Shown: piece by piece, positions 19,332-28,334 of the stretch
How positions within the stretch are numbered: the first letter of the stretch is position 1
Layout: each line of letters starts with the position of its first letter
Assembly: GCF_002159835.1 (NCBI RefSeq)
Contig: NZ_NFJL01000010.1
Coordinates: forward strand, 1 to 64,000
Origin: Blautia sp. An249
Lineage (GTDB): Bacteria > Bacillota > Clostridia > Lachnospirales > Lachnospiraceae
DNA: 64,000 bases
Direction of reading: 5' to 3'
Notes under the pieces: model-generated
Databases searched by the model: none
Told to the model about the DNA's origin: nothing
Seen by the model: the letters and a program-made list of their open reading frames with translations, nothing else
Position numbers and translations under genes: made by a program

Positions 19332-20729
19332 GAAGAAGCCCAGACTGCTTTTCTTTCACCTTTATGGTTATGCAGGAGAGTTTGTCCTGCAGGGCACAAG
19401 CAGTTTCGGGAGAAAAACGGGAGCAGAAGAGACAGATATTGCAGTTCCTTCCGCCGTGGTATCCAGACGGCACGGGGAGTTTACAGAAATTCAGGGGCAG
19501 TGGTTTTACCGGGATCTGGGGAGCAGCAACGGAACCTGGATCAATGGGAAACGTTGTGAAGAGCCGCATCTTCTGAAAGAAGGGGATATTCTGGCTGTGA
19601 CTCCCAGGCGCGGAGAAAATCCGAAACCGGAATTTAAAATGGTATTTCTGAGGAAAGAGGCGCGCCCATGGAGAAAAACCGATTTGACAAAAGAGAATCT
19701 GAAGATAGAAGGAGCTTCTTTTTATAAAGAAAATAATGATCTTTTTGTAATAAATCAGGGAGAGGAAAATCACGTGCGGGTAAACGGCGTCCCGGTTTTG
19801 GGGTGTGTCCGGCTGGAGCCTATGGATCTGATTCAGGCGGGAGACACCTGGTTTTTCTGCCAGGGAGACAGCCTTTGGACAGAAGAGGAGCGCACCTGGA
19901 AGGGAGAGGGAAGAAAGCTGGTTGTGGACATTCAGGAGAAGGCCGTCTGGACCGGTTTCCAGAAGAAGACGCTGTTAAAAGATATTCAGCTGACCATCGA
20001 TCCCGGGGAGTTTGTACTGATATTAGGCGGCTCCGGGGCAGGTAAGACCACTTTTATGAATTCTGTGATGGGGTATGAGAAAGCCACCGGATGTGTCCGG
20101 TACGGAGAGCTGGATCTTTATGAAGAATATGAGAAATTAAAGTACCGTATCGGATTTGTCCCTCAGCAGGATTTGATACGGATTCAGGATACGGTATTTC
20201 ATACTCTGTACAGTGCAGTACAGATGAAAATGCCGGCCGGCGCCTCCCGGGAAGACAGGGAGGAACGTACCCAATGGATTCTGAAGCTGATGGGACTGGA
20301 AAAAGAGAGAGACACTCTGGCAGGGAATCTAAGCGGCGGTCAGAGGAAACGCTTAAGCATCGCTGTGGAACTGGCGGGAAATCCGGAATTATTCTTTTTA
20401 GACGAGCCGGATTCCGGCCTGGATGGGATTATGGCCAGAGGACTGATGGAAAAACTCAGAGCCATTGCAGATATGGGGAAAATGGTTATGGTGATTTCCC
20501 ACAGCCCTGACCGGACGGCAGAGTTATTCACTAAAGTACTGGTACTTGCAAAAACCAGCGGGATAACAGCGGACATCTGGTTTTCTACGGGGGAATTCAG
20601 GAGGCGAAAACCTTTTTCCGTGCCGAATCTCTGGAAGAGATTGTGCAAAGAGTGAACCGGCCTGAAGAAGGAGGCCAGGGGCTGGCAGATGTATATATAG
20701 AAAAAAGAGCGAAGGAAGGGCAGGTGTAG
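19321..20729 (+). pseudogene. FHA-domain ABC transporter ATPase, interrupted by a -1 frameshift
   Basis: The FHA domain (about residues 20-110) shows SFGRKTG, VVSRRHGEF and LGSSNGTWINGK. A second, degenerate FHA-like segment follows, then an ABC domain with GGSGAGKTT, LSGGQRKR and LFFLDEPDSGLDG. The continuous frame ends at 20655 in an unrelated tail after AKTSG. Reading one frame over from about 20562 gives GHLVFYGGIQEAKTFF and a natural end at 20729, four bases before the permease gene. A missing G in the GGG run at 20560-20562 explains it. It may be a real mutation or a sequencing error. The ATP-binding core is complete in the first frame, so some function is possible. The start at 19321 has GGAG eight bases upstream. 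Confidence 0.8.
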
Positions 20730-20732
20730 GAG

Positions 20733-21530
20733 ATGGAAGAACGGCATATTTCCAGAGGCAGACAGACAGGAATCTATACAGGACGGTGTTTTCGGGGATT
20801 TGTAAACGAAAAAGGATGGAAGATATTTATCAGCGTGGTTTTGATTTCCCTTTTAATCTGTATGGTGACAGGAGAGAATACCTTTGTTACCTATCAGGAA
20901 ACCAGAAGCGGCGCCTTTGCCCTGATTTGCGCCTGTATCTGGATCGGGATATTCAATTCCGTGAGAACCATCTGCAGAGAACGGGCAGTTATTAAGAGGG
21001 AACACCGGACGGGCCTGCATATGTCTTCCTATTTAATGGCCCACTGGATCTACGAAGGGGTTCTCAGCCTGGCAGAGGCGGTTGTTGTGACAGGGATTGT
21101 CCGGGTAGCCAGTCACGGACATTTTATCGGAGAGGGTGTGATTTTCTGGCCGTCTCTGGAAATCGGGATTACATTCTTTTTGACAATTTTCAGTGCGGAC
21201 GCTTTGGGGCTTCTGATTTCTTCTATTGTAAAAACAGAGAATACGGCTATGACGGTTATGCCATTTGCCCTGATTATACAGTTAATTATGTCGGGAATGA
21301 TCTTTGATCTGGAAGGGATTCCGGAAATTCTTTCCTATTTTACTATCAGCCGGTGGGGGCTGGCGGCGGTCTGCAGCAGTGCAGATGTAAACTCCATGAG
21401 TTTTACAACACTTTCTGATTATACTTCCACTCCGGAACATCTGCTGTGGCTGTGGATGCTCCTTCTGATCTTTGCTGTTTTCTATGGCTGTCTGGCCGTA
21501 ATCAGCCTGGAATTCGTTGATAAAACCTGA
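20733..21530 (+). CDS. ABC-2 type transporter permease
   Basis: 265 aa with about six membrane helices (for example GWKIFISVVLISLLICMV, FALICACIWIGIFNSV, IGITFFLTIFSADALGLLI, VMPFALIIQLIMSGMIF). The motif RTICRERAVIKREHRTGL is the short cytoplasmic coupling segment of ABCG-like ABC-2 permeases. It is the partner of the FHA-ABC ATPase; in many relatives the two are one polypeptide. Substrate unknown. A likely regulated exporter in the kinase operon. Confidence 0.85.
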   Translation: MEERHISRGRQTGIYTGRCFRGFVNEKGWKIFISVVLISLLICMVTGENTFVTYQETRSGAFALICACIWIGIFNSVRTICRERAVIKREHRTGLHMSSYLMAHWIYEGVLSLAEAVVVTGIVRVASHGHFIGEGVIFWPSLEIGITFFLTIFSADALGLLISSIVKTENTAMTVMPFALIIQLIMSGMIFDLEGIPEILSYFTISRWGLAAVCSSADVNSMSFTTLSDYTSTPEHLLWLWMLLLIFAVFYGCLAVISLEFVDKT

Positions 21531-21589
21531 GAAAATCAGGGGTTATCCTGAAAAAATGAACAAAAAATGAATTTTCTAAAATTTTTGTG

Positions 21590-21618
21590 TTGACAAATTC
21601 TTTGAGCAAGGGTAACAT
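21590..21618 (+). promoter_or_regulatory. liv operon promoter
   Basis: TTGACA at 21590-21595 and TAACAT at 21613-21618, 17 bp apart. The leader is about 35 nt to the AGGAGG of the substrate-binding protein. Confidence 0.7.
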
Positions 21619-21661
21619 TTGGCTATGATGCTATGTTAAAGCGGAAAAGGAGGAAAATTTT

Positions 21662-22843
21662 ATGAAAAAGATAAGACGTGCAACAAGTCTGATACTGGCA
21701 GCAGTTCTTGTAGCCGCATCCCTTACTGCCTGCGGAAGCAAGAGTGAAGAATCCGGCTCATCCAGCTCCGATACTTTTAAAATCGGCGGAATCGGACCAA
21801 CAACAGGAGATGCTGCAGTTTATGGTATTGCGGTAAAAAATGGTATCCAGCTTGCAGTTGACGAAATCAACGAAGCAGGCGGTATTAACGGAAAACAGAT
21901 TGAATATCAGTTTGAGGATGATCAGTCTGATTCAGAAAAATCTGTAAACGCATATAACACCCTGAAAGACTGGGGAATGCAGATGCTGGTAGGAACCGTT
22001 ACTTCCACTCCCTGTACAGCAGTGGTAGAGGAAACTCAGGGAGACAATATGTTCCAGCTCACTCCTTCTGCAACAGCAGTAGAGAGTATCCAGTATGACA
22101 ACGCATTCCGTATGTGCTTCTCTGATCCGAACCAGGGTAAAGCTTCTGCTGATTACATCTCTGAAAACGGATTAGCAGAGAAAGTTGCTGTTATTTATAA
22201 CAGTTCTGACGTATATTCTTCTGGTATTTATCAGAAATTTGCAGAAGAAGCAGGTACAGCCGGACTGGAAATCGTAGCTGCTGAAGCATTTACAGCAGAC
22301 AATAAATCCGACTTTACGGTACAGCTTCAGAAAGCAAAAGATGCAGGCGCTGACCTGGTATTCCTTCCGATTTACTATCAGGAAGCATCTCTGATTCTGG
22401 CTCAGGCAGAGAAGATGGGCTATGCACCTTCTTTCTTCGGCTGTGACGGAATGGACGGACTGCTGTCTCTGGACGGATTTGATACCAGCCTGGCAGAGGG
22501 CGTTATGTTCCTGACTCCATTTACAGCAGATGCAGAGGATGAGATGACTCAGACCTTCGTAGCAGATTTTGAAGCAGCCTTCGGCGATACCCCGATTCAG
22601 TTCGCAGCCGATGCTTATGACTGTGTATATGCAATCAAAGCAGCAGCAGAACAGGCAGAAATTACTCCGGATATGAGTGTATCTGATATGTGTGAAGCCA
22701 TGAAGACCGGTATGACCGAGATTACCATTGACGGTCTTACAGGAAAACAGATCACCTGGGGCGAAGACGGAGAGCCTTCCAAAGAAGCAACAGTAGTAGT
22801 TATTGAAAACGGCGCTTATAAGGTACTGCAGGTAAACGAGTAA
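21662..22843 (+). CDS. livJ: Branched-chain amino-acid ABC transporter substrate-binding lipoprotein
   Basis: 393 aa. A lipoprotein signal with lipobox LTAC places the modified Cys at residue 24; a Ser-rich linker follows. The periplasmic-binding-protein type I fold is seen in FKIGGIGPTTGDAAVYG, GGINGKQIEYQFEDDQSDSEKSV and FQLTPSATAVESI. It delivers branched-chain or related amino acids to the LivHM permeases encoded next. A terminator-like hairpin after it (22870-22907) would give more binding protein than permease, which is usual for such systems. Confidence 0.93.
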   Translation: MKKIRRATSLILAAVLVAASLTACGSKSEESGSSSSDTFKIGGIGPTTGDAAVYGIAVKNGIQLAVDEINEAGGINGKQIEYQFEDDQSDSEKSVNAYNTLKDWGMQMLVGTVTSTPCTAVVEETQGDNMFQLTPSATAVESIQYDNAFRMCFSDPNQGKASADYISENGLAEKVAVIYNSSDVYSSGIYQKFAEEAGTAGLEIVAAEAFTADNKSDFTVQLQKAKDAGADLVFLPIYYQEASLILAQAEKMGYAPSFFGCDGMDGLLSLDGFDTSLAEGVMFLTPFTADAEDEMTQTFVADFEAAFGDTPIQFAADAYDCVYAIKAAAEQAEITPDMSVSDMCEAMKTGMTEITIDGLTGKQITWGEDGEPSKEATVVVIENGAYKVLQVNE

Positions 22844-22869
22844 GCTGTCTGTGACAGAAAGTAAGCGGG

Positions 22870-22907
22870 CGGCAGCATGACAGAAAAGTCATGTTGCCGC
22901 TTATTTT
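22870..22907 (+). terminator. Terminator or attenuator between livJ and livH
   Basis: A 12-bp stem, CGGCAGCATGAC with GTCATGTTGCCG (one wobble), a 6-nt loop, then CTTATTTTA. A new promoter follows at 22913. Confidence 0.75.
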
Positions 22908-22912
22908 ATAAG

Positions 22913-22941
22913 TTGTTTCTTATAAGGCAATGTGCTATAAT
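22913..22941 (+). promoter_or_regulatory. Secondary promoter of livHMGF
   Basis: TTGTTT at 22913-22918 and a perfect TATAAT at 22936-22941 with a 17-bp spacer. Confidence 0.6.
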
Positions 22942-23015
22942 TGCGCACGTACAGCGAAAGTAAAACCGCAGTACAAAAAAGTGATTTACCACAAAAAAGA
23001 TGAGAGGGAATGAGT

Positions 23016-23900
23016 ATGAGCTTTATATCGTATTTGATTAATGGAGTGAGCCTCGGAAGTGTCTATGCAATCATTGCCCTTGGATACACCATGGTTTACG
23101 GTATCGCAAAGATGCTGAACTTCGCCCATGGAGACGTCATTATGATTGGCGCCTATATGGCTTTGGTGGGAATGACACAGGCAGGACTTTCTCCCGTTCT
23201 GGGTGTATTGCTTGCAGTAGTTGTCTGTACCGTACTTGGTGTTCTGATTGAAAGAGTTGCGTACAAGCCTCTGAGAAATGCATCCTCTTCACTGGCGGTT
23301 TTAATTACCGCAATCGGCGTCAGCTACCTTCTGCAGAATGTGGCCCTGCTGATCTTCGGGGCAAACGCCCAGTCTTTCCAGTCTGTAATTAAGTGGAAGG
23401 GTCTTTCTTTCGCCGGAGGAAAACTCAGTATTTCCGGAGAAACCATTGTGACGATTGCAGCCTGTGTGATTATCATGGCTGTGTTAATTACCTTTGTACA
23501 GAAGACAAAACCGGGACAGGCCATGCGCGCCGTATCGGAAGATAAAGGAGCCGCTCAGCTTATGGGAATTAACGTAAACGGAACCATTGCGCTGACATTC
23601 GCCATCGGTTCTGCTCTGGCTGCCATCGCCGGAGTTCTGCTTTGTTCCGCCTATCCGAGCCTGACTCCTTATACGGGAGCAATGCCCGGAATTAAAGCCT
23701 TCGTGGCTGCTGTATTCGGCGGAATCGGATCCATACCGGGAGCGTTTATCGGAGGAATCCTTCTGGGAATTATTGAAATTCTGGGAAAAGCCTATATTTC
23801 CTCTCAGCTTGCAGACGCGATTGTATTTGCGGTTCTGATTATTGTACTTTTGGTGAAACCTACGGGACTGTTAGGAAAGAATATTCAGGAGAAAGTGTAG
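23016..23900 (+). CDS. livH: Branched-chain amino-acid ABC transporter permease LivH
   Basis: 294 aa, about eight membrane helices, with the family signature LGYTMVYGIAKMLNFAHGDV near the N-terminus and GGIGSIPGAFIGGILLG near the C-terminus. It forms the channel with LivM. The ATG at 23016 has GAGGG at proper spacing; 23010 is also in frame. First gene of the tight livHMGF cluster. Confidence 0.95.
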   Translation: MSFISYLINGVSLGSVYAIIALGYTMVYGIAKMLNFAHGDVIMIGAYMALVGMTQAGLSPVLGVLLAVVVCTVLGVLIERVAYKPLRNASSSLAVLITAIGVSYLLQNVALLIFGANAQSFQSVIKWKGLSFAGGKLSISGETIVTIAACVIIMAVLITFVQKTKPGQAMRAVSEDKGAAQLMGINVNGTIALTFAIGSALAAIAGVLLCSAYPSLTPYTGAMPGIKAFVAAVFGGIGSIPGAFIGGILLGIIEILGKAYISSQLADAIVFAVLIIVLLVKPTGLLGKNIQEKV

Positions 23901-23909
23901 GTAGATAGA

Positions 23910-24971
23910 ATGTTGAAGAAAATGAATAAAAAAACACGCAGCAATCTGATTACTTACGCGTTGGTAATCGCAGCATATATTGTAGTACAGCTTCTGATTA
24001 ATACGGGAAGTATTTCCAGTTTGCTGGAAGGACTGATGGTGCCGCTGTGTACCTATGTGATTTTGGCAGTTTCCTTAAACCTGGTAGTGGGTATTCTGGG
24101 AGAATTGAGTTTAGGCCATGCAGGGTTCATGTGTGTGGGAGCGTTCTTCAGTGCGTTTTTCTCAAAATGTATGAAAGATGTGATCCAGGCGGATCTGGTT
24201 CGCTTTCTGTTAGCCCTTCTGGTTGGTATTGCCGTGGCGGCAGTTTTCGGAATTCTCATCGGTATTCCGGTACTGCGTCTGAAAGGAGACTACCTGGCCA
24301 TTGTAACCCTGGCTTTCGGAGAGATTATTAAGAATCTGGTAAACGTTTTATATATCGGAAAAGATTCCAACGGATTCCATTTTTCTACCAAAGACGTTAT
24401 GGCCCTGAATATGGAGCCGGATGGCATGGTAATTCTCAACGGGCCCCAGGGAATTACAGGAACACCCAAAGACGCCACATTTCTCATTGGCGTAATTGTT
24501 ATCCTGATTACCTTTTTCATTATTCTGAATCTGATTGATTCCAGAGACGGACGGGCGATTATGGCTATTCGTGATAACCGGATCGCAGCAGAGTCCATCG
24601 GAATTAACGTGACCAAATATAAACTGATGGCATTTACCATTTCAGCGGCTTTAGCCGGAGCAGCAGGCGTTTTATATGCCCACAATCTGTCCACCTTAAC
24701 GGCAAATACCAATAACTTCGGATATAATATGTCCATTACCATTCTGGTATTCGTAGTTCTGGGCGGAATCGGAAGTATGAGAGGCTCCATGATAGCCGCA
24801 GTGATTCTGACCCTTCTTCCGGAGGTGTTAAGAGGGCTGTCCGACTATCGTATGCTGATTTATGCGATTGTCCTGATTATTATGATGCTGTTCAACTGGG
24901 CGCCAAAGGCGATTGAGTGGAGAGAGAAATATCTTTCTTTCGGTAAAAAGAAAAAGGAGGCTGTGAAATAA
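23910..24971 (+). CDS. livM: Branched-chain amino-acid ABC transporter permease LivM
   Basis: 353 aa, hydrophobic, with LVVGILGELSLGHAGFMCVG and VLGGIGSMRGSMIAAVILT, the LivM signatures, and the EAA-like loop RAIMAIRDNRIAAESIGINV. It pairs with LivH. Its stop shares one base with the start of livG (ATAATGG at 24970), so translation is coupled. Confidence 0.95.
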   Translation: MLKKMNKKTRSNLITYALVIAAYIVVQLLINTGSISSLLEGLMVPLCTYVILAVSLNLVVGILGELSLGHAGFMCVGAFFSAFFSKCMKDVIQADLVRFLLALLVGIAVAAVFGILIGIPVLRLKGDYLAIVTLAFGEIIKNLVNVLYIGKDSNGFHFSTKDVMALNMEPDGMVILNGPQGITGTPKDATFLIGVIVILITFFIILNLIDSRDGRAIMAIRDNRIAAESIGINVTKYKLMAFTISAALAGAAGVLYAHNLSTLTANTNNFGYNMSITILVFVVLGGIGSMRGSMIAAVILTLLPEVLRGLSDYRMLIYAIVLIIMMLFNWAPKAIEWREKYLSFGKKKKEAVK

Positions 24972-25732
24972 TGGCGGCTTTATTAGACGTAAAGAATCTT
25001 GGGATTTCCTTCGGCGGCCTCCGGGCGGTAAACGGTTTTGACATTACCATTGAAAAAGAAGAGCTGTATGGTCTGATCGGCCCCAACGGCGCCGGGAAAA
25101 CCACAGTGTTTAACCTTCTTACAGGAGTATACCGTCCAGATACCGGAAAAGTGCTGCTGGATGGAGAAGATATAACAGGAAAGAAGATTATCGATATAAG
25201 TAAGGCCGGTATCGCGAGAACGTTCCAGAATATCCGTCTGTTTAAGAAGATGAGCGTGCTGGATAACGTAAAGGCCGGTCTGCATAACAACCATCATTAT
25301 TCTACCGTAGAAGGGATTTTAAGACTTCCCAGATACCGCAAAGTGGAAAAAGAGATGGATGAAAAGGCCATGGACCTTCTGAAAGTTTTTGATTTGGATT
25401 CTGTGGCGGATTATCAGGCGGCGAATCTGCCTTATGGACAGCAGAGAAAGCTGGAGATTGCCAGAGCGCTTGCTACGGATCCGAAACTGCTTCTGCTGGA
25501 TGAACCGGCAGCGGGTATGAACCCCAACGAGACAGAAGAATTAATGGATATGATCCGGTTTGTAAGAGAACAGTTTCATATGACCATTCTTCTGATTGAA
25601 CATGATATGAAGCTGGTAAGCGGAATCTGCGAGAAACTGACAGTTCTGAACTTCGGAGAAGTGCTTGCACAGGGAACTACAGATAAAGTGCTCAACGATC
25701 CGCAGGTTATCACAGCATATCTGGGAGAATAG
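24971..25732 (+). CDS. livG: Branched-chain amino-acid ABC transporter ATP-binding protein LivG
   Basis: 253 aa. Walker A is GPNGAGKTT, the signature is the atypical LPYGQQRKLEIARAL characteristic of LivG, and Walker B is LLLLDEPAAGMNP. The C-terminal BCA-type tail VLAQGTTDKVLNDPQVITAYLGE is conserved. Energises LivHM with LivF. Confidence 0.96.
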   Translation: MAALLDVKNLGISFGGLRAVNGFDITIEKEELYGLIGPNGAGKTTVFNLLTGVYRPDTGKVLLDGEDITGKKIIDISKAGIARTFQNIRLFKKMSVLDNVKAGLHNNHHYSTVEGILRLPRYRKVEKEMDEKAMDLLKVFDLDSVADYQAANLPYGQQRKLEIARALATDPKLLLLDEPAAGMNPNETEELMDMIRFVREQFHMTILLIEHDMKLVSGICEKLTVLNFGEVLAQGTTDKVLNDPQVITAYLGE

Positions 25733-25744
25733 GAGGAAACGGTT

Positions 25745-26455
25745 ATGGCGATGCTGGAAGTCAAAGATTTAGAAGTATATTACGGAGTGATTCAGGCCAT
25801 AAAAGGAGTCTCTTTCCAGGTGAATAAAGGAGAGGTTATTGCCCTGATCGGAGCGAACGGAGCCGGCAAGACAACGATTCTTCATACGATTACCGGGCTG
25901 CTGTCTCCCAAAAAAGGTTCGGTTATGTTCGAGGGCACAGATATTACGAAAGTGCCGGCCCATAAGATTGTATCTATGGGAATGGCCCATGTGCCGGAAG
26001 GAAGACGTGTATTTGCAGACCTCAGTGTTTACGAGAACCTGAAAATGGGAGCGTACACCCGCAAAGACAAGGCGGAGATAGAGGAGAGCCTGAAGCAGAT
26101 TTATGAGAGATTTCCCCGTCTGGAAGAGCGAAAGAACCAGATGGCCGGAACCTTAAGCGGCGGAGAACAGCAGATGCTGGCTATGGGACGGGCGTTAATG
26201 TCCAGACCCCAGATCATTTTAATGGACGAACCGTCCATGGGACTTTCTCCTATCCTGGTAAACGAGATTTTTAACATTATTGAATCCGTAAGCAAAAGCG
26301 GTACCACGGTTTTACTGGTGGAACAGAATGCGAAGAAAGCCCTTTCCATTGCGGACAGAGCCTATGTTCTGGAAACCGGAAATATCGTGATGGAAGGAAA
26401 AGCAAAAGATTTACTGGAAGATGACTCTATAAAGAAAGCATATTTAGGAGAATAG
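25745..26455 (+). CDS. livF: Branched-chain amino-acid ABC transporter ATP-binding protein LivF
   Basis: 236 aa. Walker A GANGAGKTT, signature LSGGEQQMLAMGRALM, Walker B IILMDEPSMGLSP. It begins MLEVKDLEVYYGVIQAIKGVSF, typical of LivF. 12 bp after livG with AGGAGG upstream. Confidence 0.96.
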   Translation: MAMLEVKDLEVYYGVIQAIKGVSFQVNKGEVIALIGANGAGKTTILHTITGLLSPKKGSVMFEGTDITKVPAHKIVSMGMAHVPEGRRVFADLSVYENLKMGAYTRKDKAEIEESLKQIYERFPRLEERKNQMAGTLSGGEQQMLAMGRALMSRPQIILMDEPSMGLSPILVNEIFNIIESVSKSGTTVLLVEQNAKKALSIADRAYVLETGNIVMEGKAKDLLEDDSIKKAYLGE

Positions 26456-26466
26456 GGGGACGTCTT

Positions 26467-27087
26467 ATGAAAAATGTTGTTATTACCATTGCAAGGCAGT
26501 ACGGAAGCGGAGGAAAGACCATAGCGGCTATGCTGGCCAAAGATTTGGGAGTTCACTGCTACAGCACGGAAATACTGAGAATGGCATCTGAAGACAGCGG
26601 AATCAATGAGCGGCTCTTTGGAATGTCTGATGAGAAAGTGCGTCATGCAGGTTTCTTCCGGCTTTTAAAACGTCCTTATGAGGGAGAACTGCTCCCGCCG
26701 GAAAGCAGTGATTTTGTCTCCGATGATAATCTGTTTAACTACCAGGCCAAAATCATTAAAGAACTGGCCCAGAAGGAGTCCTGTGTGATTATAGGGCGGT
26801 GCGCAGATTATATTTTAAAAGACTATCCCAATGTTTTGAGTATTTTCATTCATGCAGATGAAAAATTCTGTCTGGAAAGGGCAATGGAACGCCACAGCAT
26901 GACGGAACGGGAAATGAAGAAATACATAGAGAAGACAGATAAATACCGGGCGGATTTCTACCGGTACCATACCGGTCATGAATGGACAGACGCAAGAAAT
27001 TATGATCTATGTCTGGACAGCGGAAAACTGGGATTTGAAAAATGCGTAGAAGAAATCAAAGCCTACGCAGACATACGGTTTAAATAA
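26467..27087 (+). CDS. Cytidylate-kinase-like protein
   Basis: 206 aa. It begins VVITIARQYGSGGKTIAAMLA, a P-loop of the cytidylate-kinase-like family (AAA_26), and continues with CVIIGRCADYILKDYPNVLSIFIHA, the core strand region. Members of this family are distinct from true CMP kinase and their substrate is not known. It lies 11 bp after livF, with a terminator following, so it is the last gene of the liv transcript. No link to amino-acid transport is evident. Confidence 0.88.
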   Translation: MKNVVITIARQYGSGGKTIAAMLAKDLGVHCYSTEILRMASEDSGINERLFGMSDEKVRHAGFFRLLKRPYEGELLPPESSDFVSDDNLFNYQAKIIKELAQKESCVIIGRCADYILKDYPNVLSIFIHADEKFCLERAMERHSMTEREMKKYIEKTDKYRADFYRYHTGHEWTDARNYDLCLDSGKLGFEKCVEEIKAYADIRFK

Positions 27088-27090
27088 AAT

Positions 27091-27141
27091 ACAGGCCCTG
27101 GGAAAAACGGTTTCGTTTTTCCCAGGGCCTGTATTTTTTTT
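27091..27141 (+). terminator. Strong intrinsic terminator of the liv operon
   Basis: A stem of 19 pairs beginning ACAGGCCCTGGGAAAAACG, closed by GTTT, its exact complement ending at 27132, then a run of eight T after one A. Confidence 0.92.
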
Positions 27142-27304
27142 ACTTTTTTAAAATTTTTGGTTTACAAATTGCGAAGAGAATACTTTTTATCTTATAGGGG
27201 GAGTTTCGTCTGGTAAAAGGGAAGAGATTCCCACGGATATATTGTGTTATTGTACAAAAGCGAACAGAAAAAAGTGTTCATACTGCTGAATTTGCAAAAG
27301 AGAA
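27142..27304. other. Intergenic stretch before the rbs promoter
   Basis: AT-rich, with no plausible gene on either strand. A small hairpin GGGAAGAGATTCCC near 27222 is the only structure seen. Confidence 0.5.
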
Positions 27305-27333
27305 TTGACAGATGCAGGTGTAGCTTATATAAT
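27305..27333 (+). promoter_or_regulatory. Consensus promoter of the rbs operon
   Basis: Perfect TTGACA (27305-27310), 17-bp spacer, perfect TATAAT (27328-27333). Transcription should start near 27340, only a few bases before operator 1. A promoter this strong needs the repression the operators imply. Confidence 0.9.
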
Positions 27334-27347
27334 GAATACAACAGATA

Positions 27348-27361
27348 TGAAACCGGTTTCA
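27348..27361. promoter_or_regulatory. LacI-family operator 1 of rbs
   Basis: TGAAACCGGTTTCA, a perfect 14-bp palindrome with the central CG of LacI/RbsR-type operators, just downstream of the predicted transcription start. Confidence 0.85.
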
Positions 27362-27368
27362 AATACAG

Positions 27369-27390
27369 AACCTCAAAAGAGGTTTTTATT
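27369..27390 (+). promoter_or_regulatory. Small terminator-like hairpin in the rbs leader
   Basis: AACCTC-AAAA-GAGGTT followed by TTTATT, between the two operators. The six-pair stem with a U-rich tail could be a weak attenuator. Confidence 0.4.
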
Positions 27391-27401
27391 TAAAGCTGAT
27401 A

Positions 27402-27415
27402 TGAAACCGGTTTCA
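27402..27415. promoter_or_regulatory. LacI-family operator 2 of rbs
   Basis: An identical TGAAACCGGTTTCA, 54 bp from operator 1 (about five helical turns, same face of DNA), which would suit cooperative binding or looping. It lies just before the rbsK ribosome site. The regulator gene is not in the window. Confidence 0.85.
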
Positions 27416-27437
27416 ACGAGGAAAGGAGTAGGCAAAT

Positions 27438-28334
27438 ATGAAACTTGCAGTTGTAGGAAGTATCAACATGGATATGACTGTAACGGCCGAACGAATTCCA
27501 CAGAAAGGCGAGACGTTAAAGGGAGACAGAATCAGCTACATTCCTGGAGGAAAGGGAGCCAATCAGGCAGTAGCAATGGCAAAGCTGGGTGCGGAAGTTG
27601 AAATGTTCGGCTGCGTGGGGGATGACAGCAACGGAAAGGCAATGCTTGATAATCTGAGAAAATCCGGCGTAAAGACAGACCATATCCGGGTCCTGAAAGA
27701 GGTACCCACAGGAATCGCCATGATTACCGTCGGAGACAACGACAATACGATTGTGGTAGTTGCAGGAGCAAACGGGGAAGTAGACAAAGACTATGTGGAC
27801 AGCATTAAAGAGGAACTGAAAACTTATGATATGGTAGTACTCCAGCATGAGATTCCCCTGGAAACCGTCCATTATGTGGTAGAACTGTGCGCTGCAGAAA
27901 ACATTCCGGTTGTTTTAAATCCGGCGCCGGCAGCAGAAGTTCCCATGGAGATTATTGAGAAGGTAAGTTACCTTACCCCTAACGAACATGAAGCAGTTCT
28001 GATTTTCGGAGAGGGAAGCAGCACCGAAGAACTGCTGAAGCAGTATCCGGAAAAACTGGTGATTACCCAGGGATCCAGAGGGGTTTCCACCTGTCTGAAA
28101 AGCGGTGAAGTGCTGACAGTTCCTGCCAGAAAGGCCAATGTGGCAGATACCACAGGGGCAGGGGATACCTTAAACGGAGCTTTTTCCGTTCAGATTGCGG
28201 GCGGCGCAGGGATGAAAGATGCTCTGACCTATGCCAATGTTGCAGCCAGCCTATCTACTGAGAAATTCGGGGCTCAGAGCGGTATGCCGACGGCAGAAGA
28301 GGTTGAGGAAGCGATAAGGAGGCTGAAAGGGTGA
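27438..28334 (+). CDS. rbsK: Ribokinase
   Basis: 298 aa PfkB-family sugar kinase. N-terminal MKLAVVGSINMDMTVTAERI and GGKGANQAVAMAKLG are the ribokinase PfkB-1 signature; DTTGAGDTLNGAFSV is PfkB signature 2 with the catalytic Asp in GAGD. Phosphorylates D-ribose to ribose 5-phosphate. First gene of the rbs operon; its stop overlaps the GTG start of rbsD. Confidence 0.95.
   Translation: MKLAVVGSINMDMTVTAERIPQKGETLKGDRISYIPGGKGANQAVAMAKLGAEVEMFGCVGDDSNGKAMLDNLRKSGVKTDHIRVLKEVPTGIAMITVGDNDNTIVVVAGANGEVDKDYVDSIKEELKTYDMVVLQHEIPLETVHYVVELCAAENIPVVLNPAPAAEVPMEIIEKVSYLTPNEHEAVLIFGEGSSTEELLKQYPEKLVITQGSRGVSTCLKSGEVLTVPARKANVADTTGAGDTLNGAFSVQIAGGAGMKDALTYANVAASLSTEKFGAQSGMPTAEEVEEAIRRLKG

Noticed and set aside
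20540-20600. Programmed ribosomal frameshift in the FHA-ABC gene
   Set aside because: The site AAAACCAGCGGGATAAC has no slippery heptamer of the usual X-XXY-YYZ form and no clear downstream pseudoknot. A simple G deletion is the better explanation.
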